DNA from: Saccharina japonica
Lineage: Eukaryota; Sar; Phaeophyceae; Laminariales; Laminariaceae
Length of the DNA: 64,000 nucleotides
Assembly (NCBI GenBank): GCA_008828725.1
Contig: MEHQ01001361.1
Coordinates: 124,001-188,000, forward strand
Reading direction: 5' to 3'
Within the stretch, counting starts at the first letter, position 1; the number at the start of each line of letters is the position of its first letter. Position numbers and translations under genes: made by a program. This document shows, in pieces, positions 54,801-64,000 of the stretch. The notes below the pieces were generated by a model, which worked only from the letters and a program-made list of their open reading frames with translations, did not search any database and was not told the origin of the DNA.

Positions 54801-57800
54801 TGTCTCGCCGCGCCAACGACAACGTCGCTCACGGCATCGCCTATTCCCGACGACGGCGCTTTACCGACGGAATCAACTTCGGTCCCACCAACCGCCGCCG
54901 CCGTTGCCGCCTCGCCACCGTCAACTATCGTTCCACCGCTGCTCCCAACGTCACCCGTCGGTGCCGAGACGAAACATCGCCTCACGGAGGCGTGGGTGAG
55001 GGCAGGGTGAGGGGCCGGAAACGTGTCCTCCTCCGCGGCGGTCATCGGCACCGACGGGGTGAAGCTCACCTTTGTCACGTTACCTTTCCCCGGCGATCCC
55101 GGCCGCGGCCGCCGCCTCCTCGACACTTCCAAAACGGTTGCTGTCGTGCAGGCGTCCCCACTCCCGCCCCCGCCTTCACCTCTAGCATCGCAAACCCCAC
55201 CGCCGCCGTTCGCACCACCACCGCCGTCCGGGCCGTTCGCACAACCAGTCGCCTCCACGCGTCTAGCCGGGGTAGCCGCACTCTCACCTGCTGCCGCTAC
55301 CCCAGCGGCCGCCACAGCGTTGCCGCCTTCCTGCGACCACAGCGACGGCGATCGCAGCGGAGAGCCGCCAACGTCGGGCACCGGGCGTTGACCCCACGAG
55401 GAACACCCCCTCGGGCCGCCAAAGGTCAACTCCTCCCCCGCACCGGCGTCAGGGCGAGCCTTAAGCTTAATATCGGCGTCAGCCCCTTGTCCTTTTCCCG
55501 CCGCCATCGCCGAGACGGAGACGTTGACGGGTGCGCTCGACGGTGTGGGAGCTCCCGGCGGCGCGAAGAAGCTCCCGCCGCCACCGACACCGCTGCTGCT
55601 GCTGCTGCCGGCGATGCCGCCCTGAGCTGTGACCCCCGTTCGGGCGGCGCCGTCGCTAGAGCATGCCCCCTGCAATCCGCCGTTTGCTCTGCCCTTTGTC
55701 GTCGACGGCAGCAGCAGCATTTTCTGGGCGTCCATATTTCCGAGGTCGGCGGACCGCTTCAGGTCTTGATCGGCCTGTGGCGTTCGCAACGGTGCGGTGC
55801 GGTAAGGTACGGGACGGGACGGTACAGTAAGGTAGGGTACGGTTCGGCACGGTACGGTACGGTACGGTACGCACGGTACGGCACGGTACGGTACGGTACG
55901 GTACGGTACGGTACGGTACGGTACGGTACGGTACGGTACGGTACGGTACGGTACGGTACGGTACGGTACGGTACGGTTTTGTACGGTTTTGTACGGTACG
56001 GTACGGTACGGTACGGTACGGTACGGTACGCAGTGAGGCGGTACGCAGCGAGGCGGTGCAGTACGAGAAGGTNGGAGCACGTCGGTTTTTCACCGACCAG
56101 GCAGACATTGCTGCTGCACCAAGCGCCAGCGCCGTGGTGTTTGTTAGGCGTGTCGCATGAAGGGTGAGCTGCCTCCTAAGAAACCGCTTGTGAGGCGGAC
56201 TTGGGGACGGTGTACTTCATGTGCATGCATGACCGTAGTCGTATGACTATAGACCCTCGCATCCCTACAATGCCGGGACGGAGGGGGGGGGGGGGTCCCG
56301 GCATTGTAGGGATGCGAGGGTCTATGGTCATATGACTACGGCCGTGCACAACATGAGTACACCCCCCCCCCCCTAAAACCCATTGCTGTCTCAGGAAGTA
56401 GCCACACCAGAAATTAAATTAACCTCATTGAAGCTGTCATCCATATGCAAGACCGCCTCACAAGAGCGGTTCTTAGTAGTGGCTCACCCTTCATGCGACC
56501 GCCCAACACCCACGGCGCTTGCGCTTGGTGCACGCAATGTCTGCCTGGTCGGTGAAAACCCGACGTGCTCCGTCCCGGCATTGTAGTGGATGCGAGGGTC
56601 TATGGTATACGACTACGGCCTGCATGACATGATTACACCCCCCTCCCCCTTATTTTTGCTTGCGCCCCCCCATGCATAGTTCATCACCTACCGCTGCCGC
56701 TGTGAGAAGAGGTTGTGCAGGGATCTGCGGAAACATACAGATATATATAGATCCAAAATCAGGAAGCGGGCGCTAAAAAAAGCTCTAAACTACAACCAAC
56801 CGTCTACATATCTATATCATATCGTGGTACAGTATAGGGGTAAGGCGGTATCCCGATACAAGGCGGTTAAAATCGTGTGGCGCGACCCCCGTATCCTCTC
56901 GAGCCGTGAATCCATGACCACGTACAGCAGTCTAGGAACGAAACCAGCCAGTTCGGTCCTCCCAACCCCCCCCCTCTAGACGCCAGCGATCGCCGACTCT
57001 CGTGGTCGTGTCTATAGCCGACGGGTCAAGACAGGTTTTGTCGACACAAAAATCAGGCACAGCTAGATGCTCACGAAAAATTAGCCAGCAGCCTTTCTAT
57101 TAATAGTAGAAAATTTCTATACTCGTAACACCGAGCGAGCTGTCGGGGAAACACTACACAGCGAGGAAGGAACACAAGACGAGCAGATTTATCGAAAGAC
57201 CATCACAATGAGTCATGATTATAATCAAGATATATAAAAAATACAATCATGTTGAATAATCAAAGTTTGATGATTATTCGTACTAATCAAGCGTGAAAAC
57301 AAACAATCAACACCTCGAGTGAATACGGCATTTTGGACGGGGAGCGGGATTCCTCGCCGAGCTTACCGAGCAGACCCACGAGACTTCCCAGGGAGCGGGG
57401 GGTAACATGCGCGAAGGCACCGCCGCGAGCGCGCGGTGGCAGCGTGTCGCGGCTTGCTTGAGGCCGGATGTTCGCCCGGCGGCGAAAAGCGGACAAAAAA
57501 CCGGTGACAGATAACCACGGTAAACAAATCACGGTAAAAAAATCACGGTAAAAAAAACGCGGTCAAGAAAAGATAGAGGTATATCAGAGCCGAAACAGAA
57601 ACTAAACCCTAAAATAATTGAGAACTGCGAGAGAGATAGAACAAAAAAAAAAAAAATCAACATCAGGAATGCTGAGGAGGAAATAGTATAGCGCATCAAT
57701 ATTATACACTGCGAGAGAGATAGAAAAAAACAACAACATCCTCCTATTATATACTCGTACGATTCAGTCGTGCGTGGCTGGCACAACCTGCCACTGCTGC

Positions 57801-60800
57801 TACATACCGACACGTCCCTGCGACTGCTGTTGCTAGTTCCACCATACCACCCACCACATTGTTTGATCTATTTTTTCCAGGGTTTTCACGGGTCAGGTCA
57901 AACCTCGCGGGCCATGTCGGGTCTGGTCGGGTAAGGATACCCCGACCCGATCCATCAGTGTTTGAAATACTCCCGAGCCGAGCCGAGCCGAGCCGAGCCC
58001 AGCCGAGCCCAGCCGAGCCGAACCAACGCTACCCACCCTGCCCTACCGTACCGTACCGTACCGTACCGTACCGTACCGTACCGTACCGTACCGTACCGTA
58101 CCGTACCGTACCGTACCGTACCGTACCGTACCATACCGTACCGTGCCGTACCGTGCGTACCGTACCGTACCGTACCGTGCCGAACCGTACCCTACCTTAC
58201 TGTACCGTCCCGTCCCGTACCTTACCGCACCGCACCGTTGCGAACGCCACAGGCCGATCAAGACCTGAAGCGGTCCGCCGACCTCGGAAATATGGACGCC
58301 CAGAAAATGCTGCTGCTGCCGTCGACGACAAAGGGCAGAGCAAACGGCGGATTGCAGGGGGCATGCTCTAGCGACGGCGCCGCCCGAACGGGGGTCACAG
58401 CTCAGGGCGGCATCGCCGGCAGCAGCAGCAGCAGCGGTGTCGGTGGCGGCGGGAGCTTCTTCGCGCCGCCGGGAGCTCCCACACCGTCGAGCGCACCCGT
58501 CAACGTCTCCGTCTCGGCGATGGCGGCGGGAAAAGGACAAGGGGCTGACGCCGATATTAAGCTTAAGGCTCGCCCTGACGCCGGTGCGGGGGAGGAGTTG
58601 ACCTTTGGCGGCCCGAGGGGGTGTTCCTCGTGGGGTCAACGCCCGGTGCCCGACGTTGGCGGCTCTCCGCTGCGATCGCCGTCGCTGTGGTCGCAGGAAG
58701 GCGGCAACGCTGTGGCGGCCGCTGGGGTAGCGGCAGCAGGTGAGAGTGCGGCTACCCCGGCTAGACGCGTGGAGGCGACTGGTTGTGCGAACGGCCCGGA
58801 CGGCGGTGGTGGTGCGAACGGCGGCGGTGGGGTTTGCGATGCTAGAGGTGAAGGCGGGGGCGGGAGTGGGGACGCCTGCACGACAGCAACCGTTTTGGAA
58901 GTGTCGAGGAGGCGGCGGCCGCGGCCGGGATCGCCGGGGAAAGGTAACGTGACAAAGGTGAGCTTCACCCCGTCGGTGCCGATGACCGCCGCGGAGGAGG
59001 ACACGTTTCCGGCCCCTCACCCTGCCCTCACCCACGCCTCCGTGAGGCGATGTTTCGTCTCGGCACCGACGGGTGACGTTGGGAGCAGCGGTGGAACGAT
59101 AGTTGACGGTGGCGAGGCGGCAACGGCGGCGGCGGTTGGTGGGACCGAAGTTGATTCCGTCGGTAAAGCGCCGTCGTCGGGAATAGGCGATGCCGTGAGC
59201 GACGTTGTCGTTGGCGCGGCGAGACAGGGGGTTGGCTTCAAGCGCGAGCTGGGACCCGGAGAAGGCGCGAGAGGGACACGGGGGTGTCGAGGACCAGGAG
59301 GGGGGGAGGCTGGATCACAGGCAGAGGACGAGGAAGAATCTCGCCGTGGGGGCGAAGGCCGAGCCGGCGGTGGTGGCGGCGGCGACGGCGACGGCAAGGG
59401 CGGCGGGTGGGGAGACGAGACTGGAGAGCCGGGCGTTGGTTTGGGGGAGGGGGAGAACGAAGGTCCGCCGCCGGTGAAGCAGGCGCAGGACATTCGCTGG
59501 TTGGTGACACAGGCGAAAGAAAAGGTTAGTTCACCGGGAATGTTCGATCGTCGGATGTACCCCGTTCAATCGGTGGGTTAGCCAGTGGACTGACTGGCGG
59601 ACGGGGAGATAAAGCGAGAAGATTCGCGAAATTTGATATAATTTTTGAAAACATCGATGAGATACTCGAAACTCGCGAACCCGTTACGTGTGCGGCGCCG
59701 AAATCTGATCTGCACTTGCCGCCTGTTCACGAATAGCTCGCCCTTTTTGTTTACATCCTTGGCAGAATCAAGCGCTCACAGACGTGAGCATGCAGGCCAC
59801 ACGCCCGTTTAGCTCTATCTTCCAAGTTTGGGCGAACTCCCCCCCACTCTTTACCCCGACCGCACACCCCCTTGTTACCCTTGCCCTCCCGCGATCGCCG
59901 ATGCACCATCCATCGTCGCGTTTGTTTTCCGCGGTTGTGGACGAAAGCCTCGCGAGGGGGACGTGTGGGCGGTGGTAGACAGGCAGTGGTGGCTCCGCTG
60001 GCAGCGCTTCACCGGATGTGAGGAGGGCGCCGACGCGGGCGGAGACGCGGAAGACACCGCGCGCGCCGCGGCTGCCGACGCTGACGCTGCGTCTGCTGCG
60101 TCTGCTGCTGCTGCTGCGGTGGCCGCCGCCGCTTCAGCCGCCGCCGCCGCCGCCGCCTCCGCTGCCGCCACCGCCTCTGCGGCTCCTGGCGAAGAGGGTA
60201 CCGTAGGGTCGGCGGGCGTCGATGATGAGGTCGAGCGTGGAGGGCGGCGGCGGCACGAGGTAGACGACGGCGGTGGCGGTGGTCGCGGTGGAGACGGTGC
60301 TCGCGAAAGCGACAGTAGCCCCCGAGAAGGCAGACAGGCCAACGATGACAACAACGGCAACAGTAACGGTGGCGGTAGAATGTCTGACCGAGGAGTAGAC
60401 CCTTCTTCCTCCCCTGAAGCGGCGGTGTCGTCCGCGGCCGTCGGGGTGGGAGCGTCGCCGCCAGAGAGCAGCGGCGAGTTTGTGGAAGTCGGCCGCCGCC
60501 GCGTCGGGGGGCAACCTAACGGGACCGCAGCAGGCGAAGGAGAAGCGGCGGAGGGTGGCATGACCGACTGCGAGGAAGGGAGCGATTCGGCCTTCCCCCC
60601 TGATTCCAGCTTTGAGAGTGACGAGGCCTCTGTTGCGTTTGCAGCGGAGGATCTCGGGGCAACCAGGCGTAGCGATGGTAGCGGCGGTGGTAGCGGCGGT
60701 GGTGGTAGTGATAGTGGTAGTGATGGCTACAGTTCGGTGGCACCAAACAGCGTAGCTGGAACGAACGGCGGGCCAAAAGGAGGTGAGCCCCGCGAGAGCG

Positions 60801-63334
60801 GACGGTTTTGTGAAATACAGTATGGGGACGAGGGTTCCGTACGGGGCGTCAGCAAGCCATCGCGGGCTTTGAGAACCGCCTGTGACGACCGAGTGAACCG
60901 ATTCCGTCGCCGGGTAGGTTTTGTCTCGCCGCAGCACGCATCGATACCGATTGAGAACGGCAGGCTGCTTTAATGGTATTGCTCTGGAAGGCCGGTAAAT
61001 CCCTAGGAATTAGATACGAGGACGGTTTACGTATTACTTGCGACGCATCTCCTGCATTCGTAGGAAACAGGGGACAGTTTTGCATAGTGCACTTTTGTGG
61101 CAAGTACAGGTAGGTGTGGAGTGTGAGCAGTAGCAGTCGATCTACGCGTGCCAATGATCAAGCGGAAACCTCCTTCTGACCACCGTTTCATTCACGTGTG
61201 ATTTGGATTGCACGCGCGCCAACAGCAGCAGCGGCAGCGACAACACCAGCGGCGGCGGCGGCGGCAACAGCGACAGCAGCAGAAGCAGAAGCAGCAGCAC
61301 TAGCAGCAATAGCAGCAGCAGAAGCGGCAGAAGCAAAAGCAGCAGCAACAGCAGCCGCAGCAGAAGCAGCAGCCGCAGCAGCGGTAGCAGCAACAGCAGT
61401 CCCGCCGCCGCCACGTGCTCCGCATCCGGGCCCTATTGACAACTCGGCGCTGGTGCTGAGTGCGGGGACGCCGGGAACTGTCCCCGGATCGGGGCGACGC
61501 CTCCGACTGCGCCTTGTTCGCGGGTACCACTTTGTTCTGGTGCCGCAGGAAGCGTGGAAGGCGCTTCACGCCTGGTAAGGGTTCTTGAAAAGTGTCGTCT
61601 TATGCTCTGTTTCGAATTAAGCGACTAATAGGTTTCATGTGCAGCGCAGCCAGTGGGCGGTAGTTCGGCGTTTGTCAAGGCATGGCGCTTGGAGCAGGCA
61701 CTGCCTCGAGTCCCCGGCTGTTTTTCGATCAAGGCTAACCGTCGCGGTGCCGGCGCGCGAAAGCCCGGCATCGTCCTGTGTGGCGCGTACGAAGTCCACC
61801 CTGTCCGTTGTTTTCGGTCGGTGCTGTCACATTCGGGGAAGCATATACCAGGTACAGTTCGTATACAGCGAGGCATGGACAGAGATAAGTCCAGCCTCCT
61901 TTCACGATGGAAGAGAGGGGTTCTCTTGACGCAGCCCTGCGATGTGATCTGGCGGGCAGATTTGTCTGCTGAAAACGGCAATTTTCTCGGACGACAGGTG
62001 CTTTGACCTCGCCGGTCCCTGCACCACCGCCACAGCCGCGCACGGTTCAGCCGCGCAGGTGGTTGTCGTCCGTTACACTAGTGTCCAGCGCCAAAGCGCA
62101 TGAAACGCACGAAACGCCTTCATCCTCATGATGAGTGAGCAACCTTTGTGACCGTCGGATGGTGCCCCACCCCTGCCCCTCCGCTCGCGTACTCCCGGTC
62201 CAGGTACGGAGGCGGGCCGGCGTTGCCGAGGTCGTTGGTGCCTGTGAGGGATAGCGAGTCCAAACGCCTCGTGTGTGAGCCGCAGCTCTATCCGGTGAGA
62301 ATGAGCCTCCCCCCCGCCACCCTCCCCCCCCGTCTTGTCAAGTTCTCCCCAATCAGATGTGCCGTGTGTGTTTCGCGGGAGTGGTGTGGTGTAGAGTTCC
62401 CCAAGGCGGCGGAGAGAAGCGGATTCCGCTGCTGTTGTGTTCGGAGCACAACACCTCTTACCGAAGCGTTCTGTCTCCAACCGTTCTGCATCATAACAAC
62501 CCCCCCTCTCCCCCCAGATGTGTATAAGAGACAGAGAGGGACACGGGGGTGTCGAGGACCCCTCCCGCGCGCGCGCGCCTTCCCACCTGCTGCTGTCCTT
62601 TGGTTGGCCGTCAACCCGTACCACCGACGTCTGGACGGTTAAACACGCGTCTATGCAGATACTGGCATCACTCTTGACGGGGTAGTGTAACCCTCCTCTC
62701 TGTCTCTGCGTGTGCCATCTCCCGCCCCTCCTCTCTATGCATCTCGGCCGCCGCCGCTCCGTCGTTCTCACCTGACTGTCCTTTAGGAGTTTTCTCTCCT
62801 CGACCCGGAGCTACAGCGGAGCCTCGCGTCTTCTTCTGCGTCAGTGCCTCGCGACTCCGCCCGCCCGGAGTTCCAAGAGGCGTCCTCCTCCTCCTCCTCC
62901 TCGTCGTCGTCATCGTCGTCCTCCCCCCAACGCTTTTCCACCTACACCTCTTCTTCCTCTTGTTCTCCTTCCTCCCCTTCTTCCTCCTGCTCCCTCTCCT
63001 CTCGCCAACCACCACCACCAGCGAAAACATTTGCAGAATCGGCCGATACCGGTGAGGGTGAGGGCAGTGGCGACAGTTGCGGCGGTGGCGGCGGCAGCGG
63101 CGGCAGTGACAGTACCGCCACCACCACCACCACCACCACCGCCTCCTTAAACGGTTCCCTCCCCGCTGCTCCCACCCACGAACCCCCCTCCAAGCCAACG
63201 ATTGAGAAGGGCGGAGGTTTCGTGGATGCGAAAGACGGCGAGCAAGCGGGGGACGGGGATGCGGGTGAGCGGCGGGAAGAGACGCCGCCCCCGGCAGGAG
63301 CAGGAGCAGTAGATTCAGCAGAAGCACCGGCAGT

Positions 63335-63373
<39 letters not shown>

Positions 63374-63434
63374 TCAACGTTCGTGTGCGGCGTGCGGACG
63401 ACCTGCGAGATCGAAGTGTAATGCTTGCTTCAAG
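48583..63434 (+). CDS. TPR - disordered - split DUSP - MYND protein (continues past the window)
   Basis: Exons: 48583-48816, 51142-51249, 52386-52472, 58253-59524, 59957-60917, about 61226-61574, 62204-62294, 62787-63434. Joins are in phase. Exons 1-4 give tetratricopeptide helices (GNTLFKDRSFNDAVVKYSKA; ALNNRGRVYVKLDLMSHAEV; DQDLKRSADLGNMDAQKML). Next come about 400 Gly/Ser/Ala-rich residues. A DUSP domain follows: GDVWAVVDRQWWLRWQRFTG on one side of a low-complexity insertion, and PGPIDNSALVL, YHFVLVPQEAWKALHAWYGG and GPALPRSLVP on the other. The window ends within a MYND finger (CAACGRPARSKCNACFK, the first two Cys pairs). DUSP and MYND both occur in ubiquitin-specific proteases, TPR is usual in chaperone adaptors, and TPR-MYND pairs are common. 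A USP catalytic domain may follow downstream; that is inference. Confidence 0.75.
49280..49459. mobile_element. AAGGCGG-family foldback element
   Basis: The left GGGGTCCCCCAATAAGGCGG is mirrored on the right by CCGCCTTATTGGGGGACCCC. Internal GACCGCCATATAG and GACCGCCTTATATGG words are of the same family as the 1338-bp element. Confidence 0.65.
49457..49655. mobile_element. AAGGCGG-family element adjoining the previous one
   Basis: It starts CTGTAGGGGGGCCTGTATAA, contains AATAAGGCGG(C/T)C and GGTCAAAA(T/C)C twice, and ends GTAGGCCCCACTACTA. Its ends are shorter and less perfect than those at 36923. Confidence 0.5.
50050..50262 (+). mobile_element. Family P fragment
   Basis: The CATGCACGGCCGTAGTCG, ACCATAGACCCTCGCATCC and GGTTTTCACCGACCAGGCAG words are present, truncated after AAGAACCGCTTGTGAGG by a G homopolymer. 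It lies in intron 1 of the TPR gene. Confidence 0.6.
50885..50975 (+). repeat. Interspersed repeat S, copy 3
   Basis: It reads GAGTACGCGCGATCGAAGTA, TCACACTCAG, then GAGTTTCGACGAAATCCTCG and ATCTCACAGCTG before a poly-T run. It lies in intron 1 of the TPR-DUSP-MYND gene. Confidence 0.55.
51142..51249 (+). CDS. TPR gene exon 2
   Basis: The acceptor TGTTATTTCAG is excellent. It encodes LPKEMASQDMAKALNNRGRV then YVKLDLMSHAEVDASE, a second TPR. The donor GAG|GTCCGT is atypical but keeps phase 0. Confidence 0.75.
51517..51625 (+). repeat. Two-unit tandem repeat of about 54 bp
   Basis: TGTATATAGTATATAGGGGG, TGGT(G/A)ATATGCACACGC and TAGCGGTGCCGCCTTG occur twice in succession in intron 2 of the TPR gene, with almost no divergence. 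Confidence 0.75.
51740..51830 (+). mobile_element. Family P fragment
   Basis: A G-rich run, then TGTACTTCATTTTCATGCAT, GGCCGTAGTTGTATG and ACCATAGACCCTCGCATCCC. Only the 5' module is present. Confidence 0.55.
52386..52472 (+). CDS. TPR gene exon 3
   Basis: 29 codons between TCGTTGCAG| and AAG|GTGAGA. It encodes VLAMASVDNASKSAAFLVRY then HARVGQGLK, matching the N-KA-yR-a--glG part of a TPR. Confidence 0.75.
53110..54070 (-). pseudogene. Inverted copy of TPR gene exon 5
   Basis: Identical DUSP first half and low-complexity insertion on the minus strand. Absence of any mutation argues for a very recent event or an artefact. Confidence 0.8.
54503..55774 (-). pseudogene. Inverted copy of TPR gene exon 4
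   Basis: It carries the complete 424-codon exon with intact splice signals, on the minus strand with no matching exons around it. It cannot join the gene and is a duplication product or an assembly artefact. Confidence 0.8.
55800..56040 (+). repeat. (CGGTA)n microsatellite
   Basis: About 40 pentamer units with GCACGG, TTTTGT and CAGTGAGG interruptions. It is a frequent breakpoint type and forms the inner edge of the left arm. Confidence 0.9.
56073..56073. other. Single-N contig join
   Basis: One N between the tail of the left inverted arm and a family P fragment, exactly as at 38895. Confidence 0.9.
56074..56300 (+). mobile_element. Family P element, 5'-truncated at the join
   Basis: It starts GGAGCACGTCGG, continues through ACCGACCAGGCAGACATTGC and AGAAACCGCTTGTGAGGCGG, then restarts with TGTACTTCATGTGCATGCAT and CTATAGACCCTCGCATCC. 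Confidence 0.6.
56301..56645 (-). mobile_element. Family P element, opposite orientation
   Basis: Beginning at the shared G/C homopolymer, the minus-strand family words run from GTACTCATGTTGTGCACGGC through AATTTAATTTCTGGTGTGGC. Two modules are present, so 56074-56645 is a head-to-head pair. Confidence 0.6.
56838..56885 (+). mobile_element. AAGGCGG-family fragment
   Basis: GGGGTAAGGCGG...CAAGGCGGTTAAAATCG matches the subterminal motif of the 1338-bp element. No right end was found. Confidence 0.4.
56886..57960. other. Spacer between the inverted arms, no gene recognised
   Basis: A/T-rich with several AAATCACGGTAAAA-type short repeats at about 57520-57560 and two AGAACTGCGAGAGAGATAGA-like words at 57622 and 57705. 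Part of intron 3 of the TPR gene. Confidence 0.4.
58044..58195 (+). repeat. (CCGTA)n microsatellite
   Basis: About 28 units directly upstream of exon 4 of the TPR gene, preceded by (GAGCC)n at 57975-58020. The repeat translates as a YRTVP pentapeptide, but it is intronic. Confidence 0.9.
58253..59524 (+). CDS. TPR gene exon 4 (long disordered segment)
   Basis: 424 codons between ACGCCACAG| and AAAAG|GTTAGT. It starts ADQDLKRSADLGNMDAQKML, completing the TPR, then continues low-complexity Gly/Ala/Ser/Glu-rich sequence and ends QAQDIRWLVTQAKEK, the first helix of the DUSP domain. An exact inverted copy is at 54503-55774. Confidence 0.75.
59957..60917 (+). CDS. TPR gene exon 5 (DUSP first half plus insertion)
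   Basis: It begins GDVWAVVDRQWWLRWQRFTG, the diagnostic DUSP W..V...WW..W block, then about 300 residues of Ala-, Gly-, Ser- and Asp-rich insertion. The start could be 59948. The end is 60917 (phase 1) or 60913 (CGG|GTAGGT, phase 0); the former fits the next exon. The inverted copy is at 53110-54070. Confidence 0.65.
61226..61574 (+). CDS. TPR gene exon 6 (Ala run plus DUSP second half)
   Basis: A long (GCA)n-type Ala/Glu/Thr tract precedes PHPGPIDNSALVLSAGTPGT, then RGYHFVLVPQEAWKALHA. The donor CTG|GTAAGG splits the following Trp codon in phase 2. The exact acceptor among many CAG triplets is uncertain. Confidence 0.65.
62204..62294 (+). CDS. TPR gene exon 7 (DUSP WYGGGP end)
   Basis: The acceptor CGGTCCAG completes the split W, then YGGGPALPRSLVPVRDSESK and RLVCEPQLYP. 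The donor is CCG|GTGAGA. WYGGGP is the most diagnostic DUSP motif. Confidence 0.8.
62516..62560 (+). other. Tn5/Nextera mosaic-end sequence with chimeric tail
   Basis: 62516-62534 is exactly AGATGTGTATAAGAGACAG, the 19-bp Tn5 mosaic end used in Nextera libraries. The bases from 62534 to 62560 repeat 59269-59295 of the same gene. This is a library chimera incorporated into the consensus, in the intron between exons 7 and 8. Confidence 0.95.
62787..63434 (+). CDS. TPR gene exon 8 (Ser-rich linker and MYND start)
   Basis: The acceptor TGTCCTTTAG opens EFSLLDPELQRSLASSSASV. Serine and Thr/Gly/Ala runs follow. The exon ends with GQRSCAACGRPARSKCNACF and K before the donor AAG|GTGAGG. Two CxxC knuckles match the start of a MYND finger; the second half must lie beyond 64000. 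Confidence 0.7.
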
Positions 63435-64000
63435 GTGAGGAAGGGGCAGTGGATGGCGGGCAAGGAAGGGAGGGAGGGAAGGAGGGAGGGAGGGAGGGAG
63501 GGGAGAATGAGGGTTGGGGGCGGCGGTAGCTGAAGAGCTCTGGGCGCGAGGGGGAGGAGCGTGGGAAACGCGTTAAAGTCTTCGCATCGCGCTGTGCCTG
63601 AGGAATGAGATTGAAGCGTTTGGCGTCGCTTTTGTTCGCGCTGGAGTCGTGGTTTGCTCGGCATGCTTCGGGTAGAGCTAGCAGGGGCGGCGTTCAGTGA
63701 AAGTAGGCAGGCAGGTTTACGCGAGGGGTTAGATGGACTGGTCGTTTTCTGTCCGTGCGAGCCCAGGGAACAAACATTCGCCGCGGTGCTCTGTTTTTAT
63801 GCTGTGAGCTCAAGGCTCGAACCATTGTAGGGCTACGTTGTGTTTTTTTTCCCTCTTGGGGTTATGTTGCGGGGGGTTTCACCTTCTTCGTGGCGTTACT
63901 TTTGTGTTTGCAATAACAGGAATAGGAGGGCCGTCGAGCGTCTTGCCGTAGAGAAGACGCGGGGTCGAGTGCCCCCCCTCCCCCTCCCTCCCTCTCTGTT
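63435..64000 (+). other. Start of a TPR-gene intron, with (GGGA)n
   Basis: It follows the donor at 63434. A (GGGA/GGAG)n run spans 63464-63512. No exon supplying the second half of the MYND finger (YC...C...H...C) is visible before 64000. Confidence 0.5.

Larger units (their letters stand above)
52906..55984 (-). repeat. 3.08-kb inverted repeat, left arm
   Basis: The exact reverse complement of 58043-61121. Positions in the two arms always sum to 114027, so there is no indel over the arm. It contains inverted exons 4 and 5 of the TPR gene and ends inside a CGGTA microsatellite. It lies in intron 3 of that gene, on the wrong strand. Confidence 0.9.
58043..61121 (+). repeat. 3.08-kb inverted repeat, right arm
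   Basis: The copy in the orientation of the TPR gene; its exons join exon 3 in phase, so this is the functional one. It ends at GGTGTGGAG before unique sequence. Confidence 0.9.

Noticed and set aside
55656..56108. Protein of YRTVP repeats
   Set aside because: Translation of the (CGGTA)n microsatellite, which is stop-free in every frame; intronic.
61142..61414. Poly-Leu membrane-like protein on the minus strand
   Set aside because: Antisense reading of the GCA/CAG triplet run in exon 6.

Overview
The window is eukaryotic nuclear DNA. It has spliceosomal introns (GT-AG, one probable GC-AG), small phase-consistent exons separated by kilobase introns, many low-complexity codon runs, a non-LTR retrotransposon, tRNA-derived SINE-like repeats and foldback elements. 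The exon style, the LINE and the presence of a ciliary transition-zone gene suggest a flagellate-stage stramenopile, most likely a brown alga. That placement is inference; no marker gene is present. The assembly is a draft: one 966-base N gap, two single-N joins, a local direct duplication, a perfect inverted duplication and a sequencing-adapter remnant.

Layout. 1124-4850 (+): a three-exon gene for a tiny single-span mitochondrial protein resembling cytochrome c oxidase subunit VIIc. 7156-25350 (-): an 18-kb Tectonic-family gene, reconstructed here from eleven exons with matching phases. Its introns are packed with repeats, including a LINE at 19129-20084 and the N gap. 28328-36170 (-): a gene for a coiled-coil protein ending in two EF-hands, all of whose exon phases agree. 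This locus (28815-38894) is repeated almost identically at 39277-48002, most simply as the second haplotype left in the scaffold. The first copy carries a 1338-bp terminal-inverted-repeat element that the second lacks. 48583-63434 (+, running off the window): a gene whose exons give a TPR region, a long disordered segment, a DUSP domain split by a low-complexity insertion, and the start of a MYND zinc finger. Its exons 4 and 5 are repeated in perfect inverted orientation inside its own third intron (52906-55984 against 58043-61121).

Functional theme. The Tectonic protein acts at the ciliary transition zone. The EF-hand/coiled-coil protein may also be ciliary, on weak similarity only. The TPR-DUSP-MYND protein looks like an adaptor or the N-terminal half of a ubiquitin-specific protease. 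No operon logic applies. Most of the remaining DNA is repeats: a poly-G/C-ended interspersed family, a palindromic MITE family, an AAGGCGG foldback family, GTAC-rich satellite-like DNA and several tandem repeats.
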